Assembly (NCBI RefSeq): GCF_002205895.1
Contig: NZ_NJDE01000018.1
Location: 62,001-126,000, forward strand
Origin: Saccharibacillus sp. O23
Lineage (GTDB): Bacteria > Bacillota > Bacilli > Paenibacillales > Paenibacillaceae
Length of the DNA: 64,000 bases
Direction of reading: 5' to 3'
Below, piece after piece: positions 1 to 8,817 of the stretch (positions are counted from its first letter, which is position 1; every line of letters begins with the position of its first letter). The notes beneath the pieces are model-generated. The model searched no databases and was not told where the DNA came from. It was given only the letters and a program-made list of their open reading frames with translations. Position numbers and translations under genes: made by a program.

Positions 1-268
1 GATCGTCGTGCAGCTTTTTGTATTCGCGGTGTTTGGCTTCGGGCATATCGGGAGCGACTTTTTTCCAAGCTTCTTCTCCGATCATCCCGAAAGTGGAATA
101 GACCTCTTCTTTGGACGGCTGTTTTTTCGCGTCGCCGTTTTCGATCGCTTTCTCGAACACCTGCCGATAGACCTCCAGCATCGCTTCCGAGGTATCGATC
201 AGCGTGCCGTCCAGGTCGAATGCGACCACTTCGATGTTCGCCTTGTCGAATCGCTTTTCTTTTTCCAT
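1..268 (-). CDS. HAD-superfamily hydrolase, N-terminal part (cut by window edge)
   Basis: The first 89 residues of a haloacid-dehalogenase-type hydrolase are visible; the rest lies beyond the left edge. Residues 16-23 read AFDLDGTL, the family motif I with nucleophile Asp18 and acid/base Asp20. What follows is helical and resembles the cap domain of phosphoglycolate-phosphatase-like members. The ATG at 268 is preceded by AGGAGG at 280-285. Such enzymes remove phosphate from small metabolites in the cytoplasm; the substrate cannot be told from this fragment. It is divergent from the S9 peptidase gene at 475, with about 200 bases between them. Confidence 0.85.
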   Translation of the reverse strand, partial: MEKEKRFDKANIEVVAFDLDGTLIDTSEAMLEVYRQVFEKAIENGDAKKQPSKEEVYSTFGMIGEEAWKKVAPDMPEAKHREYKKLHDD

Positions 269-474
269 TTTTACCGCATCCTCCTGTCTTCTTATGTTCG
301 TATGCACAGTGTCCATTCTTTCTTATTACCCCGTTTCTCGGAAACACTCGCGTTTCCCGAATTTGGAAGCCGCGGTTTTTCATAAAATCAGGCAGGATTC
401 CGCGTACCTGTCGCGAATACTACATCGTGTACCATCCTATTCCACGGCGCAAAGCCGACCATAAGGAGGATTCC

Positions 475-2292
475 ATGCTATCGTTCAAAAAACCTGATGT
501 CGAGCAGTTTTTCCGTACGTTTGCGATCGAGGATTTTGCGATCAGTCCCGACGAAGGACAGCTCGTGTTCAGCACCAACCTCAGCGGCAAGTTTGATCTG
601 TGGGCCATGGACCTTCCGAACGCGTTTCCGTATCCGCTTACTTTTAACGGCCAGAGCTGCCAAGCGATCCGATACGACAAACGCGGGCGATTCCTTGTCG
701 TCGGGTTCGACCGGGACGGCGACGAGAACTCCCAGCTTTACGCGCTTCAGCCGCAGGGAGGCGAGCTGCTTCCGCTGTGCGTGAAAGAAGGCCACCGCCA
801 TATGGGGCCGATCCTGTCGGAAGACGGCAAACGCCTCTATTATACGTCGACCAAAGAAGACGCGACCTACCTCAGCGCGCTCTGCTGCGATCTGACGACG
901 GGTCAGGAAGTATCGGTGCTGCAAGGTTCCGGCGACGCTTCCGTTTTTCTGGCGGACGTCAGTCCGAAAGAAGAATATTTGGTCTACATCAAACATTTTG
1001 CCAATACTTACGCGCCGGGCTTCGTCTGCTACGGAGACAAACACGTCTCGCTCGATCCGGAAGCGCAAGGCGAATACACGGTCACGGACTGCACGTTCAC
1101 CGGCGACAGCGAGTTGTATTTCCTGACGAATGCCGGAGGCGACTTCACGTATCTGGCGAGCTTCGACGTCAAGACCGAAAGCAAGACCAAACTGCTCGAA
1201 CTCGAAGGCATCGACTTTACGTCCGTCACTTACGATAAAGAACGCAATCAGCTCTACTTGACCGCAAGCAAAGGGGTCAGCGATCATCTCTATACGTACG
1301 ATCTGGAATCCGGCGCGCTCGGCGGCGTGCCGATTCCGGTGGATGTCGTCTCTTCGCTCAAGGTGGCGGAGAGCGGCAATCTGTACATTCTGGGCCGCAG
1401 TTCCGTAAGTCCGACCAACATTTTCAAAAAAGAACGGCTCTCCGAAGAATGGACGCGCTGCACGAACTACGTCGTACCGGGCATCGCGGAAGAAACGCTG
1501 GTACGGCCGGAAGTGCTGAGCTATCCGTCGTTCGACGGGCTGGAGATCGAAGCGCTCTTCTTCCGCGCTCCCGAAGACTCCGCGAACGGGCATACGATTC
1601 TGTGGCCGCACGGCGGACCGCAGGCGGCCGAACGTCTGGCGTTCCGCTCGCTGTTCCAATTCCTCGTCAATCGGGGCTTCAACATCTTCGCGCCGAACTT
1701 CCGGGGATCGACGGGTTACGGCTTGGCTTTCTGCAAGCTCGTCGAAGGCGACTGGGGCGACGGACCGAGATTGGACAATATCGCCGGACTGGACTGGATC
1801 GTGGAAAAAGGCTACGCCGACCGCGACAAACTGCTGCTGATGGGCGGAAGTTTCGGCGGTTACATGGCGCTGCTGCTGCACGGACGCCACGCCGATTATT
1901 TCAAAGCCGTGGTCGATATTTTCGGTCCGAGCGATCTCTTCTCCTTTATCGAATCGGTGCCGGAGCATTGGAAACCGGTCATGAACAAATGGGTCGGCGA
2001 CCCGGTCGCGGACAAAGAAAAGCTGACCGCCTACTCGCCGATCACCTATCTCGACGGGATGACGAAGCCGATGCTGGTCATCCAAGGCGCCAACGATCCT
2101 CGCGTGGTCAAAGCGGAATCCGATCAGATCGTCAAAGCGCTGCAAGACAAAGGCGCGAACGTCGAATATATCGTGCTCGAAGACGAAGGCCACGGGTTCT
2201 CGAAAAAAGAAAACGAAATGAAAGTATACCGCGCCGTCCTTGAGTTTTTGGAAAAAGCGATCAAGGAACAATCGGCAAGCGTACACGTTTAG
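475..2292 (+). CDS. S9 family (prolyl oligopeptidase-type) serine peptidase
   Basis: A 605-residue cytoplasmic S9-family peptidase: an N-terminal beta-propeller-like region (about residues 20-330, repeated short beta blades) and a C-terminal alpha/beta-hydrolase domain (about 345-600). The catalytic triad is visible as Ser459 in GGSFGG, Asp541 in GANDPR and His573 in EGHGF. Such enzymes cleave or trim short peptides, or act as acylaminoacyl peptidases; the substrate is unknown. The open frame runs upstream to 220, but the ATG at 475 is the likely start because GGAGG lies just before it and the upstream codons look non-coding. No signal peptide is seen. It is a single-gene unit ending in a terminator at about 2369. 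Confidence 0.9.
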   Translation: MLSFKKPDVEQFFRTFAIEDFAISPDEGQLVFSTNLSGKFDLWAMDLPNAFPYPLTFNGQSCQAIRYDKRGRFLVVGFDRDGDENSQLYALQPQGGELLPLCVKEGHRHMGPILSEDGKRLYYTSTKEDATYLSALCCDLTTGQEVSVLQGSGDASVFLADVSPKEEYLVYIKHFANTYAPGFVCYGDKHVSLDPEAQGEYTVTDCTFTGDSELYFLTNAGGDFTYLASFDVKTESKTKLLELEGIDFTSVTYDKERNQLYLTASKGVSDHLYTYDLESGALGGVPIPVDVVSSLKVAESGNLYILGRSSVSPTNIFKKERLSEEWTRCTNYVVPGIAEETLVRPEVLSYPSFDGLEIEALFFRAPEDSANGHTILWPHGGPQAAERLAFRSLFQFLVNRGFNIFAPNFRGSTGYGLAFCKLVEGDWGDGPRLDNIAGLDWIVEKGYADRDKLLLMGGSFGGYMALLLHGRHADYFKAVVDIFGPSDLFSFIESVPEHWKPVMNKWVGDPVADKEKLTAYSPITYLDGMTKPMLVIQGANDPRVVKAESDQIVKALQDKGANVEYIVLEDEGHGFSKKENEMKVYRAVLEFLEKAIKEQSASVHV

Positions 2293-2368
2293 CCTTTAGG
2301 CAAGTACCTTTTCGATTCGTGTTGACAAGGTATCCGACGCGCACCGCTTAAGCTTTTATCCGCTATCG

Positions 2369-2413
2369 AAGCCCGCTGACCGGCTGCTTTCGCAGTCCGT
2401 CGGCGGGCTTTTT
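2369..2413 (+). terminator. Rho-independent terminator after the S9 peptidase
   Basis: The arms 2371-2380 and 2399-2408 pair over ten bases with one G-U and are followed by a T run. The hairpin separates the peptidase gene from the iron-regulated operon downstream. Confidence 0.8.
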
Positions 2414-2474
2414 GCGCAGCTTTTTATTGACAAACCCGCCAAGCCCCCGTAATGTGTGGATATTGCGTTTAGAT

Positions 2475-2493
2475 GATAACGATTATCGTTATC
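2475..2493 (+). promoter_or_regulatory. Fur box of the siderophore uptake operon
   Basis: GATAACGATTATCGTTATC is a near-perfect 19-base palindrome that differs from the classical Fur consensus GATAATGATAATCATTATC at only a few positions. The dyad extends one base further on each side. It lies about 30 bases before the start of the substrate-binding lipoprotein gene, where Fur with bound iron would block transcription. Confidence 0.92.
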
Positions 2494-2525
2494 AAATCGA
2501 ATATTCACTAAAAGGAGTGTTTTCC

Positions 2526-3500
2526 ATGCAAAAAAAGCTTCTCCCTCTGCTGTTCGCGTTGATGTTCGCGTTGATGTTCGTGTTGATCCTTAGCGCCTGC
2601 GGGCAAAAGTCGTCTCAACCCGCGGCCGAAGCGGCATCCGGCTCGGCGTCCGAACAATCTTCCGGTTCCGAGACCGGCAGCGCTTCCGGTACCGTGACTT
2701 ATCAGTCCGAAAACGGCCCGATCGAAGTCCCTGCGCATCCGCAGCGCGTGGTCGACTTGTCCAGCTATACCGGCACGCTGCTCAAATTCGGCGTTCCCGT
2801 CGTCGGCGTCGATCAATGGACCAAAGGCAATCCGAATTTCAAAGACCAATTGGCCGACGTGGCTCAGGTCTCGGCCGACGACGTCGAGAAGATCATCGAG
2901 CTTCAGCCCGATCTGATCTTCGCTTCCAGCGACGTGAAGAACGCCGACAAGCTGAAACAGATCGCTCCGCTCGTCACCTATACATACAATAAGGTCGATT
3001 ACCTGACTCAGATCGAAGAAGTCGCCAAAGCCGCCGGCAAAGGCGAAGAAGCGGCCGCATGGGTCGCCGACTTCAAACAACGCGCGGCGGCGGCGGGCGA
3101 AGACATCAAAGCCAAGATCGGCGCGGACAAAACGGTTACCGTCATGGAAGGCGACGCCAAAGCGTTATACCTGTTCGGCGACGCATGGGGACGCGGCACG
3201 GAAGTCCTGTATCAAGCGATGGGACTGAAAATGCCGGAGAAAGTCAAAGAAGTCACTTCGAAGCAGGGTTATTACGATCTGTCGCTCGAAGTCCTGCCGG
3301 AGTATATGGGCGATTACGTGATCTTCAGCAAAACGCTGACCGGAGACAACTCGTTCCAACAAACGGATACGTACAAAAATATTCCCGCGGTCAAAGCCGG
3401 CCATGTCTATGAAGCCGATGCCACCGGATTCTATTTCAACGACGCGTTGTCGCTCGATTATCAGCTCGATTTCTTCAAGAAATCTTTCCTGGGCGAATAA
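2526..3500 (+). CDS. Iron-siderophore ABC transporter substrate-binding lipoprotein
   Basis: A 324-residue type III periplasmic-binding-like lipoprotein (FepB/FhuD/YfiY group). The signal peptide ends in a lipobox, LSAC, with Cys25 as the lipidated residue; a Ser/Gly/Ala linker follows to about residue 55 and then the bilobed domain. It would capture a ferric siderophore outside the membrane and hand it to the two permeases encoded next. The start at 2526 is preferred because AAAGGAGTG precedes it and a signal peptide follows directly; the open frame runs upstream to 2412. Just before it is a Fur box. The signal peptide carries a three-fold LFAxM-type repeat produced by a 12-base tandem duplication. 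The siderophore type is not determinable. Confidence 0.93.
   Translation: MQKKLLPLLFALMFALMFVLILSACGQKSSQPAAEAASGSASEQSSGSETGSASGTVTYQSENGPIEVPAHPQRVVDLSSYTGTLLKFGVPVVGVDQWTKGNPNFKDQLADVAQVSADDVEKIIELQPDLIFASSDVKNADKLKQIAPLVTYTYNKVDYLTQIEEVAKAAGKGEEAAAWVADFKQRAAAAGEDIKAKIGADKTVTVMEGDAKALYLFGDAWGRGTEVLYQAMGLKMPEKVKEVTSKQGYYDLSLEVLPEYMGDYVIFSKTLTGDNSFQQTDTYKNIPAVKAGHVYEADATGFYFNDALSLDYQLDFFKKSFLGE
2553..2588 (+). repeat. 12-base tandem repeat, three copies, inside a signal peptide
   Basis: TTCGCGTTGATG occurs twice at 2553-2576, followed by the variant TTCGTGTTGATC at 2577-2588. Each copy encodes Phe-Ala/Val-Leu-Met/Ile and lengthens the hydrophobic core of the lipoprotein signal. Slipped-strand changes here would alter signal length in steps of four residues without breaking the frame. 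Confidence 0.85.
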
Positions 3501-3509
3501 TCGGCCGTC

Positions 3510-4529
3510 ATGAAAAAGTCCGCTGCTTTTTCTCCGGTACGCTCGTTTCCGTTCAAACTGCTGCTCGGCCTGCTGGCTATGACGCTCGTGTTCGTCGCTT
3601 CGATTCTGGTCGGGGCCAAAGAAGTTTCGGTGGCGGATATTTGGAGCGCGATCAGCGGAACGAACGCCGTAAGCGAACAAATCTCGGTCATTCGCGAACT
3701 GCGCCTGCCTCGGGAGATCGGCGCGCTGCTGGTCGGAGCCGCATTGGGCGTCTCCGGCGCGATCATGCAAGGACTGACCCGCAATCCGCTCGCCGACCCC
3801 GGTCTGCTCGGGGTAACGGCGGGCGCCAACGCGGCTCTGGCCGTCGTGTTCGCTTTTATTCCGGCCGCCGGCTATTTCGGCGTCATGATCGCCTGCTTCA
3901 TCGGCGCGGGCGTCGGCGTGCTGTTCGTATTCGGTCTGCTCGCGCTGCGCGGCAAAGCGTTGTCTCCGCTGCGCATGGTGCTGGCCGGCGCGGCCGTCTC
4001 GGCGCTGCTGTCGGCGGCCGCGGACGCGATCAGCTTGGAGTTCAAAATCTCCAAAAGCGTCTCCATGTGGACGTCCGGCGGCTTGATCGGCACGTCTTGG
4101 GAACAGCTTCGGCTGCTTGCGCCGATCATTCTGGCCGGAGTCGCCGTATCCGTCATGCTCTCGCGGCATCTGACCGTTCTGAGCCTTAACGAATCGACGG
4201 CGATCGGTCTCGGACTCAATACGCGCTGGATCAAACTGGCGCTGTACGCGGTCATTACGCTGCTGGCCGGAGCGTCCGTCGCGCTGGTCGGCAATCTGGC
4301 TTTCGTCGGATTGATGATTCCGCATCTGGTCCGGGCGTTCGCCGGAACGGATTACCGCTCGATTCTGCCGCTGTCGGCCGTCTGCGGCGGAATGTTCATG
4401 GTGCTCGCCGATATCGCCGCACGGATGCTGAATGCTCCGCTGGAAACGCCGATCGCCGCGATCATCGCGATATTGGGTCTGCCTTTCTTCCTGTTCATCG
4501 TGCGCAAAGGAGGGAAGTCGTTATCATGA
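3510..4529 (+). CDS. Iron-siderophore ABC transporter permease (FecCD family)
   Basis: A 339-residue integral membrane protein of the FecCD/BtuC family with about nine to ten hydrophobic segments. The family motif after the second helix, GAIMQGLTRNPLADP, is clear near residue 90, as is the conserved GLMIPHLVR region near residue 265 that contacts the ATPase. It forms one half of the siderophore channel with the next gene. It begins nine bases after the lipoprotein stop and its TGA overlaps the ATG of the second permease (ATGA at 4526), so translation is coupled. There is no ATPase gene in this operon; as for Bacillus Feu and Yfi systems, a shared YusV-type ATPase elsewhere would be needed (inference). 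Confidence 0.93.
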   Translation: MKKSAAFSPVRSFPFKLLLGLLAMTLVFVASILVGAKEVSVADIWSAISGTNAVSEQISVIRELRLPREIGALLVGAALGVSGAIMQGLTRNPLADPGLLGVTAGANAALAVVFAFIPAAGYFGVMIACFIGAGVGVLFVFGLLALRGKALSPLRMVLAGAAVSALLSAAADAISLEFKISKSVSMWTSGGLIGTSWEQLRLLAPIILAGVAVSVMLSRHLTVLSLNESTAIGLGLNTRWIKLALYAVITLLAGASVALVGNLAFVGLMIPHLVRAFAGTDYRSILPLSAVCGGMFMVLADIAARMLNAPLETPIAAIIAILGLPFFLFIVRKGGKSLS

Positions 4530-5557
4530 AATCGGAAATCGGAATTCGCCGTCTTCGGCTGCTGCGCAAAGAACAGGCGATCGTCGGTTTGTTGGTCCTG
4601 CTGATCGCCCTGACGATATTCGTCAGCATGGGTCTCGGCGCTTCGACGGTTTCTTATGACCGGATTCTGCCGACTTTGCTCGGGCAGGGCACGTTCAAAG
4701 ACGAATTCGTTTTGTTTTCGATTCGCCTGCCGCGGATCCTGATCACGCTGCTGGCCGGGATGGCGCTGGCGTTATCGGGTTCGCTCCTGCAGGGCATTAC
4801 CCGCAACGAGTTGGCCGATCCGGGCATCGTGGGCATCAATTCCGGAGCCGGCGTCGGCGTCGCGATCTTTTTCCTGTTCGCGCCGATCGAGGTCGGAACG
4901 TTCGTCTATCTGCTGCCGCTCGTCGCGTTCGCCAGCGCCCTGCTGACTTCCATGCTGATCTACCTGTTCGCCTACAAACCGGGAGAAGGCGTTCAGCCGA
5001 TCAAGCTGATCCTGACCGGCGTCGGGTTCTCGACCGCCCTATCGGGCATCATGATCGTATTGATCTCCTCGGTGGACCGGGTCAAAGTCGATTTCATCTC
5101 CAGATGGCTGGCCGGGAATATCTGGGGCACCGACTGGCCGTTCGTACTGGCTCTGCTGCCTTGGCTGGTCGTGCTGATGCCTGTCGCGCTGATCAAATCC
5201 CGCGCGTTGAACTTGCTGTCTCTGGGCGAATCGTCGGCGGTAGGCGCGGGCGTTCCGGTGCAGCGCGATCGCATCGTGCTGCTGCTCGCCGCCGTCGCGT
5301 TGGCCGCATCCGCCGTCTCCGTGACGGGCGGGATCTCTTTTATCGGCTTGATGGCTCCCCATATCGCCAGAGGGCTGGTCGGCCCGGCGCATCAGAAGTT
5401 CGTGCCGATATCGCTGCTGGCGGGAGGATGGCTGCTGCTGCTCGCCGATACGATCGGCCGCAATTTCGGCGACGGAGACGGACTTGCCGCGGGGATCGTC
5501 GTCGCGTTTATCGGCGCGCCGTATTTTCTGTATCTGCTGCTGAAGAAAGCCAATTAG
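4526..5557 (+). CDS. Iron-siderophore ABC transporter permease (FecCD family), second subunit
   Basis: A 343-residue FecCD-type permease, paralogous to the preceding gene. It has the GSLLQGITRNELADP motif near residue 88 and the GLMAPHIAR coupling region near residue 275, with about nine hydrophobic helices. With the first permease it would form the heterodimeric membrane channel of a ferric-siderophore importer. Its ATG overlaps the stop of the upstream gene, and the operon ends here at a strong terminator. Expression should be iron-repressed through the Fur box at 2475. The absence of a nucleotide-binding subunit nearby is the one unusual point. Confidence 0.93.
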   Translation: MKSEIGIRRLRLLRKEQAIVGLLVLLIALTIFVSMGLGASTVSYDRILPTLLGQGTFKDEFVLFSIRLPRILITLLAGMALALSGSLLQGITRNELADPGIVGINSGAGVGVAIFFLFAPIEVGTFVYLLPLVAFASALLTSMLIYLFAYKPGEGVQPIKLILTGVGFSTALSGIMIVLISSVDRVKVDFISRWLAGNIWGTDWPFVLALLPWLVVLMPVALIKSRALNLLSLGESSAVGAGVPVQRDRIVLLLAAVALAASAVSVTGGISFIGLMAPHIARGLVGPAHQKFVPISLLAGGWLLLLADTIGRNFGDGDGLAAGIVVAFIGAPYFLYLLLKKAN

Positions 5558-5596
5558 AGTTTGCAGGTAAGCCTATCCTTCATTACGATCACCAAA

Positions 5597-5658
5597 AAAC
5601 ACCCCGTTCGCTAACGGAAGTCCCGAGGGATTCCGTCGTGCGAACGGGGTGTTTGCTT
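5597..5658. terminator. Bidirectional terminator between permease and mqnC
   Basis: A perfect 15-base stem (5597-5611 with 5640-5654) carries further inner pairing and is flanked by A and T runs on both sides. It serves the rightward siderophore operon and the leftward mqnC gene. Confidence 0.9.
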
Positions 5659-5691
5659 TATTTTTGCCGAAGCCGAATGTCCGGTCTTCGA

Positions 5692-6834
5692 TTAGTTCTG
5701 CATGATGAAATCGCGCTGAACTTTATAACTTTCGTCGTCGAACACTTTGAGAATATTGTATTTCGTATCGCGCTGCGCCGGAATCTTGCCTGCTTCGCGG
5801 ATAATCTCCAAGGTCTGCTCGATATTCACTTTGTGCGTCGTCCCCGCGGCGGAGACGACGTTCTCTTCCATCATCGTGCTGCCGAAGTCGTCGCAGCCGT
5901 ATTGCAGCGACAGCTTGCCGACTTCCGGTCCCATCGTGACCCACGAAGACTGGAAGTGCTTGATGTTGTCGAGTACGATCCGGCTGATCGCCACGTTCTT
6001 GAGGTACTGTTCCGGCGTCTGCTTCTCCACTTTCATGTTCGTGTTGTCCGGTTGGAACGTCCACGAGATAAAGGCCAAGAATCCTTCTGAATCATAGCCG
6101 TTGCGGATGCACTCGTCCTGCGCTTCGCGTACTCTCATCATGTGCAGGGCGCGTTCTTCGTACGATTCGCCGAATCCGATGACCATCGTGGCCGTCGTGT
6201 TCATGCCGACTTTGTGCGCCGTCTGCATGACGTCCATCCAATCGCGCCAAGAGCCTTTGAGACGGCTGATCTTGCGGCGCGTACGGTCGTCGAGAATCTC
6301 GCCCCCGCCGCCCGGCAGCGAGTCGAGACCCGCTTCGTGGATCGCGCGAATGGTATCTTCCATCGACATGCCCGACAATTTCTGCATCTTCATGATCTCC
6401 GCCGGAGAGAACGAGTGCATGGTGATATTCGGGAAATGTTCTTTGATCTTGCGCAGGATGTTCAGATAATATTCGAACGGCAGATCCGGGTTGACCCCGC
6501 CCTGCATCAGAATTTCCGTTCCGCCCACGTCTTCGGTTTCTTTGATCTTTTGCAGGATGACTTCGTCGGGAAGCACGTACCCTTCCGGCGAGCCCGGACG
6601 ACGATAGAACGCGCAGAACCGGCAAAAGACGTCGCAGACGTTCGTATAGTTCACGTTTCGTCCGATCACGAACGTCGTGATCGGGTCCGGATTTTTGCGC
6701 AGCATCATTTCGTTGGCGACATGCCCCAGTTTCTCGATCTCGTCGGATTCGTACAGGGCGATCGTGTCTTCCGTGTCCAAACGTCCTCCGCGCAAAGCTT
6801 TGTCCAATATCGTATCAACCGCACTCATTGCCAT
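5692..6834 (-). CDS. mqnC: Cyclic dehypoxanthinyl futalosine synthase (radical SAM)
   Basis: A 380-residue radical SAM enzyme matching MqnC of the futalosine route to menaquinone, which cyclises dehypoxanthinyl futalosine. The 4Fe-4S motif is CDVFCRFC near residue 68, followed by glycine-rich SAM-binding segments (EILMQGGVNP and LPGGGGEIL). Two starts are possible: the ATG at 6834, only four bases after AAAGGAGG, and the ATG at 6828, ten bases after it, giving MSAVDTILDK. The second spacing is more usual. No other mqn gene is present in the window. The cell probably makes menaquinone by the futalosine pathway (inference from this gene). Confidence 0.88.
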   Translation of the reverse strand: MAMSAVDTILDKALRGGRLDTEDTIALYESDEIEKLGHVANEMMLRKNPDPITTFVIGRNVNYTNVCDVFCRFCAFYRRPGSPEGYVLPDEVILQKIKETEDVGGTEILMQGGVNPDLPFEYYLNILRKIKEHFPNITMHSFSPAEIMKMQKLSGMSMEDTIRAIHEAGLDSLPGGGGEILDDRTRRKISRLKGSWRDWMDVMQTAHKVGMNTTATMVIGFGESYEERALHMMRVREAQDECIRNGYDSEGFLAFISWTFQPDNTNMKVEKQTPEQYLKNVAISRIVLDNIKHFQSSWVTMGPEVGKLSLQYGCDDFGSTMMEENVVSAAGTTHKVNIEQTLEIIREAGKIPAQRDTKYNILKVFDDESYKVQRDFIMQN

Positions 6835-6997
6835 GCAGCCTCCTTTGTGAAAATAAGTTCAAATAAAGTTAGAAAAATCCGTTCGATCCGTACCGCAAAA
6901 TCTCTATTTTAAATAATTAAAATTGTAACAAGCACTGCAATACATTTAATCCTATCATACTTCGGCAAAGAATTAAATATGATGAAGTTCGCGCTTC

Positions 6998-7040
6998 GGA
7001 AAAAACGAACAACCGGCCCGCCGAAGCGAACCGGTTATTC
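6998..7040 (-). terminator. Terminator after the DUF1304 gene
   Basis: On the minus strand a ten-base stem with one wobble (7031-7040 with 7007-7016) is followed by a run of six T at 7005-7000. It closes the small membrane-protein gene that ends at 7067. The stretch 6850-6990 between it and mqnC is AT-rich and holds no recognisable gene. Confidence 0.75.
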
Positions 7041-7066
7041 GGTACTGCCGACTGCCGGGATGCGGA

Positions 7067-7429
7067 CTAAGCCAGCAGCACGGCGATCAGCGCGATCAAC
7101 GCCGGCACCGTCTGGATAAACAAGATCTTGACTTTGGCGGTCGCCGCGCCGTAAATGCCGGCCACCATCACGCAGACCAAGAAGAAGATCTGGATATGCG
7201 CAGCCGCTTCGGCTTGCGGATAGACCAGGCCGAAGATCAGCCCCGCAGCCAGAAAGCCGTTGTACAAGCCTTGATTGCCGGCCAGCGATACGGTCATGTC
7301 GGCGAATTTCTGCTCGAGTCCGAACGCTTTCATCCCGCGCGGTTTGTTCCACATGAACATTTCCAATACCAGAATATAGACATGCAGCAGCGCGATTACA
7401 GCAACCAGAATATTGGCCGCCCATTGCAT
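7067..7429 (-). CDS. DUF1304 family small membrane protein
   Basis: A 120-residue protein with four hydrophobic helices (about residues 4-26, 48-70, 77-97 and 100-119). The spacing and the segments WNKPRGMKAFGL and GNQGLYNGFLAAGL are typical of DUF1304 (YqjF-like) membrane proteins. The biochemical role is unknown. The ATG at 7429 follows GAGGG by six bases. It stands alone between mqnC and the methionine operon and has its own terminator. Confidence 0.8.
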   Translation of the reverse strand: MQWAANILVAVIALLHVYILVLEMFMWNKPRGMKAFGLEQKFADMTVSLAGNQGLYNGFLAAGLIFGLVYPQAEAAAHIQIFFLVCVMVAGIYGAATAKVKILFIQTVPALIALIAVLLA

Positions 7430-7484
7430 AACGATCCCTCTTTTCTCTTCATGATTTCATGTTAGGACGAATTCATTTTAGCAG

Positions 7485-7513
7485 AAAAAAGAGCCTGCTC
7501 CCTTTAGCGGGAG
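7485..7513 (-). terminator. Probable terminator of the met operon
   Basis: On the minus strand CTCCC and GGGAG (7513-7498) form a short hairpin just past the metC stop, and a six-T run follows at 7490-7485 after a seven-base gap. The gap makes it weaker than a textbook terminator. Confidence 0.5.
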
Positions 7514-7517
7514 AAAG

Positions 7518-8816
7518 TCAGTCGGCCAAGGCTTGATCGAGATCGGCGATCAAGTCGTCGATATTCTCGAGACCGACCGAGAAACGCAGCAGTCCGTCGG
7601 CGATGCCGCGCTCCAGCCGCACTTCGCGAGGCATCGCCGCATGCGACATCATCGGCGGATACGACAAGATGCTCTCCACCGCGCCCAGACTGACCGCGAC
7701 CAGCGGCAGCTTCACGCGGCTGAGCAGCCGCTTCGCCCGTTCTTCGGAACCGACGTCGAACGAGACGACCGCGCCGTAACCCGTCGACTGTTTCTCTTGA
7801 ATCTCGCGGCCCGGATGATCCGCCAGGCCCGGATAATACACGGCCTGGATGTCTTCGCGTTCCGACAGCCACTGCGCCAATCTGCGCGCTCCGATCTCGC
7901 TGCGATCCATGCGCGCGCCCAGCGTCTTCATGCCGCGGATCAACAGCCAACTGTCCTGCGGTCCGAGCACGGTGCCGAGTCCGTTCTGAAGCTTCTTCAA
8001 TTGAGCCGCAAGCTCCGGCGTGCGCGCCACGGCCAGACCGGCCAGCACGTCGCTGTGACCGCCGAGGAACTTGGTCGCGCTGTGCAGCACGATATCGACG
8101 CCCTGTTCGATCGGACGTTGATAATAAGGCGTCATGAACGTATTGTCGACCAACGTGATCAGGTCATGCTCTCTGGCCCAATCCGCGACCGCGCCCAGAT
8201 CGGTAATCTTGAGCGTCGGATTCGAAGGCGTCTCCATGAACACGCCTTTGGTGTTCGGTTTGAGCGCGGCTTTGATCTGCTCAAGATCGGTCATGTCCAC
8301 GAACGTCGTCTCGATGTTCATCCGGCTCAAGATCGTGGTCAGCAGACGGTAAGTTCCGCCGTAGACGTCTTCCGTCACGATCAGATGATCGCCCGCCGAG
8401 AAGATCATCAGCGCCGCCGAGATCGCGGCCATGCCGGAAGCGAACGCGTAACCGCCCGCTCCGCCTTCGAGCAGCGCGATATAATCTTCCAACGCTTGAC
8501 GCGTCGGACTGCCGGAGCGGCTGTAATCGTACTGCGGCGGATTATAGATATCGAAATGATGGAACGTCGATGCCTGATAGACCGGAACGCTCGACGCGCC
8601 CGTCACCGGATCGATCTCCGCTCCGAAATGGATCAGTTTGGTATCGAAATGGCGGTTCGCCAGCGCCGCCGCGGCTTCTTCCGGCGTCCGAAGCTGATCC
8701 GCGGCCGCTCCGGCTTGATCCGCTGCGCGTCCTTGAGGCTGCGCCGCCGCTTCCGTGCCGGTACGCAGGCTTTCTTCGTTTCCGTGCGGCTGTTTGTCGT
8801 TCGATTCGTTAGTCAT
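7518..8816 (-). CDS. metC: Cystathionine beta-lyase, Cys/Met metabolism PLP enzyme
   Basis: A 432-residue PLP-dependent enzyme of the trans-sulfuration family. The core (from about residue 55) closely follows Bacillus MetC, with YDYSRSGSPTR phosphate-binding residues, the SGMAAI helix and the PLP lysine in HSATKFLGG. It would convert cystathionine to homocysteine. The start ATG at 8816 lies one base after the metI stop, so the two are coupled. The first 54 residues are an unusual Ala/Gln/Glu-rich, low-complexity extension absent from the usual 390-residue enzyme; no internal Met offers a shorter start. A cystathionine gamma-synthase or gamma-lyase activity cannot be excluded by sequence alone. 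Confidence 0.88.
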   Translation of the reverse strand: MTNESNDKQPHGNEESLRTGTEAAAQPQGRAADQAGAAADQLRTPEEAAAALANRHFDTKLIHFGAEIDPVTGASSVPVYQASTFHHFDIYNPPQYDYSRSGSPTRQALEDYIALLEGGAGGYAFASGMAAISAALMIFSAGDHLIVTEDVYGGTYRLLTTILSRMNIETTFVDMTDLEQIKAALKPNTKGVFMETPSNPTLKITDLGAVADWAREHDLITLVDNTFMTPYYQRPIEQGVDIVLHSATKFLGGHSDVLAGLAVARTPELAAQLKKLQNGLGTVLGPQDSWLLIRGMKTLGARMDRSEIGARRLAQWLSEREDIQAVYYPGLADHPGREIQEKQSTGYGAVVSFDVGSEERAKRLLSRVKLPLVAVSLGAVESILSYPPMMSHAAMPREVRLERGIADGLLRFSVGLENIDDLIADLDQALAD

Positions 8817-8817
8817 C

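Noticed and set aside
478-2286. A 602-codon open frame opposite the S9 peptidase
   Set aside because: The plus-strand peptidase has its catalytic triad; the minus frame has no domain.
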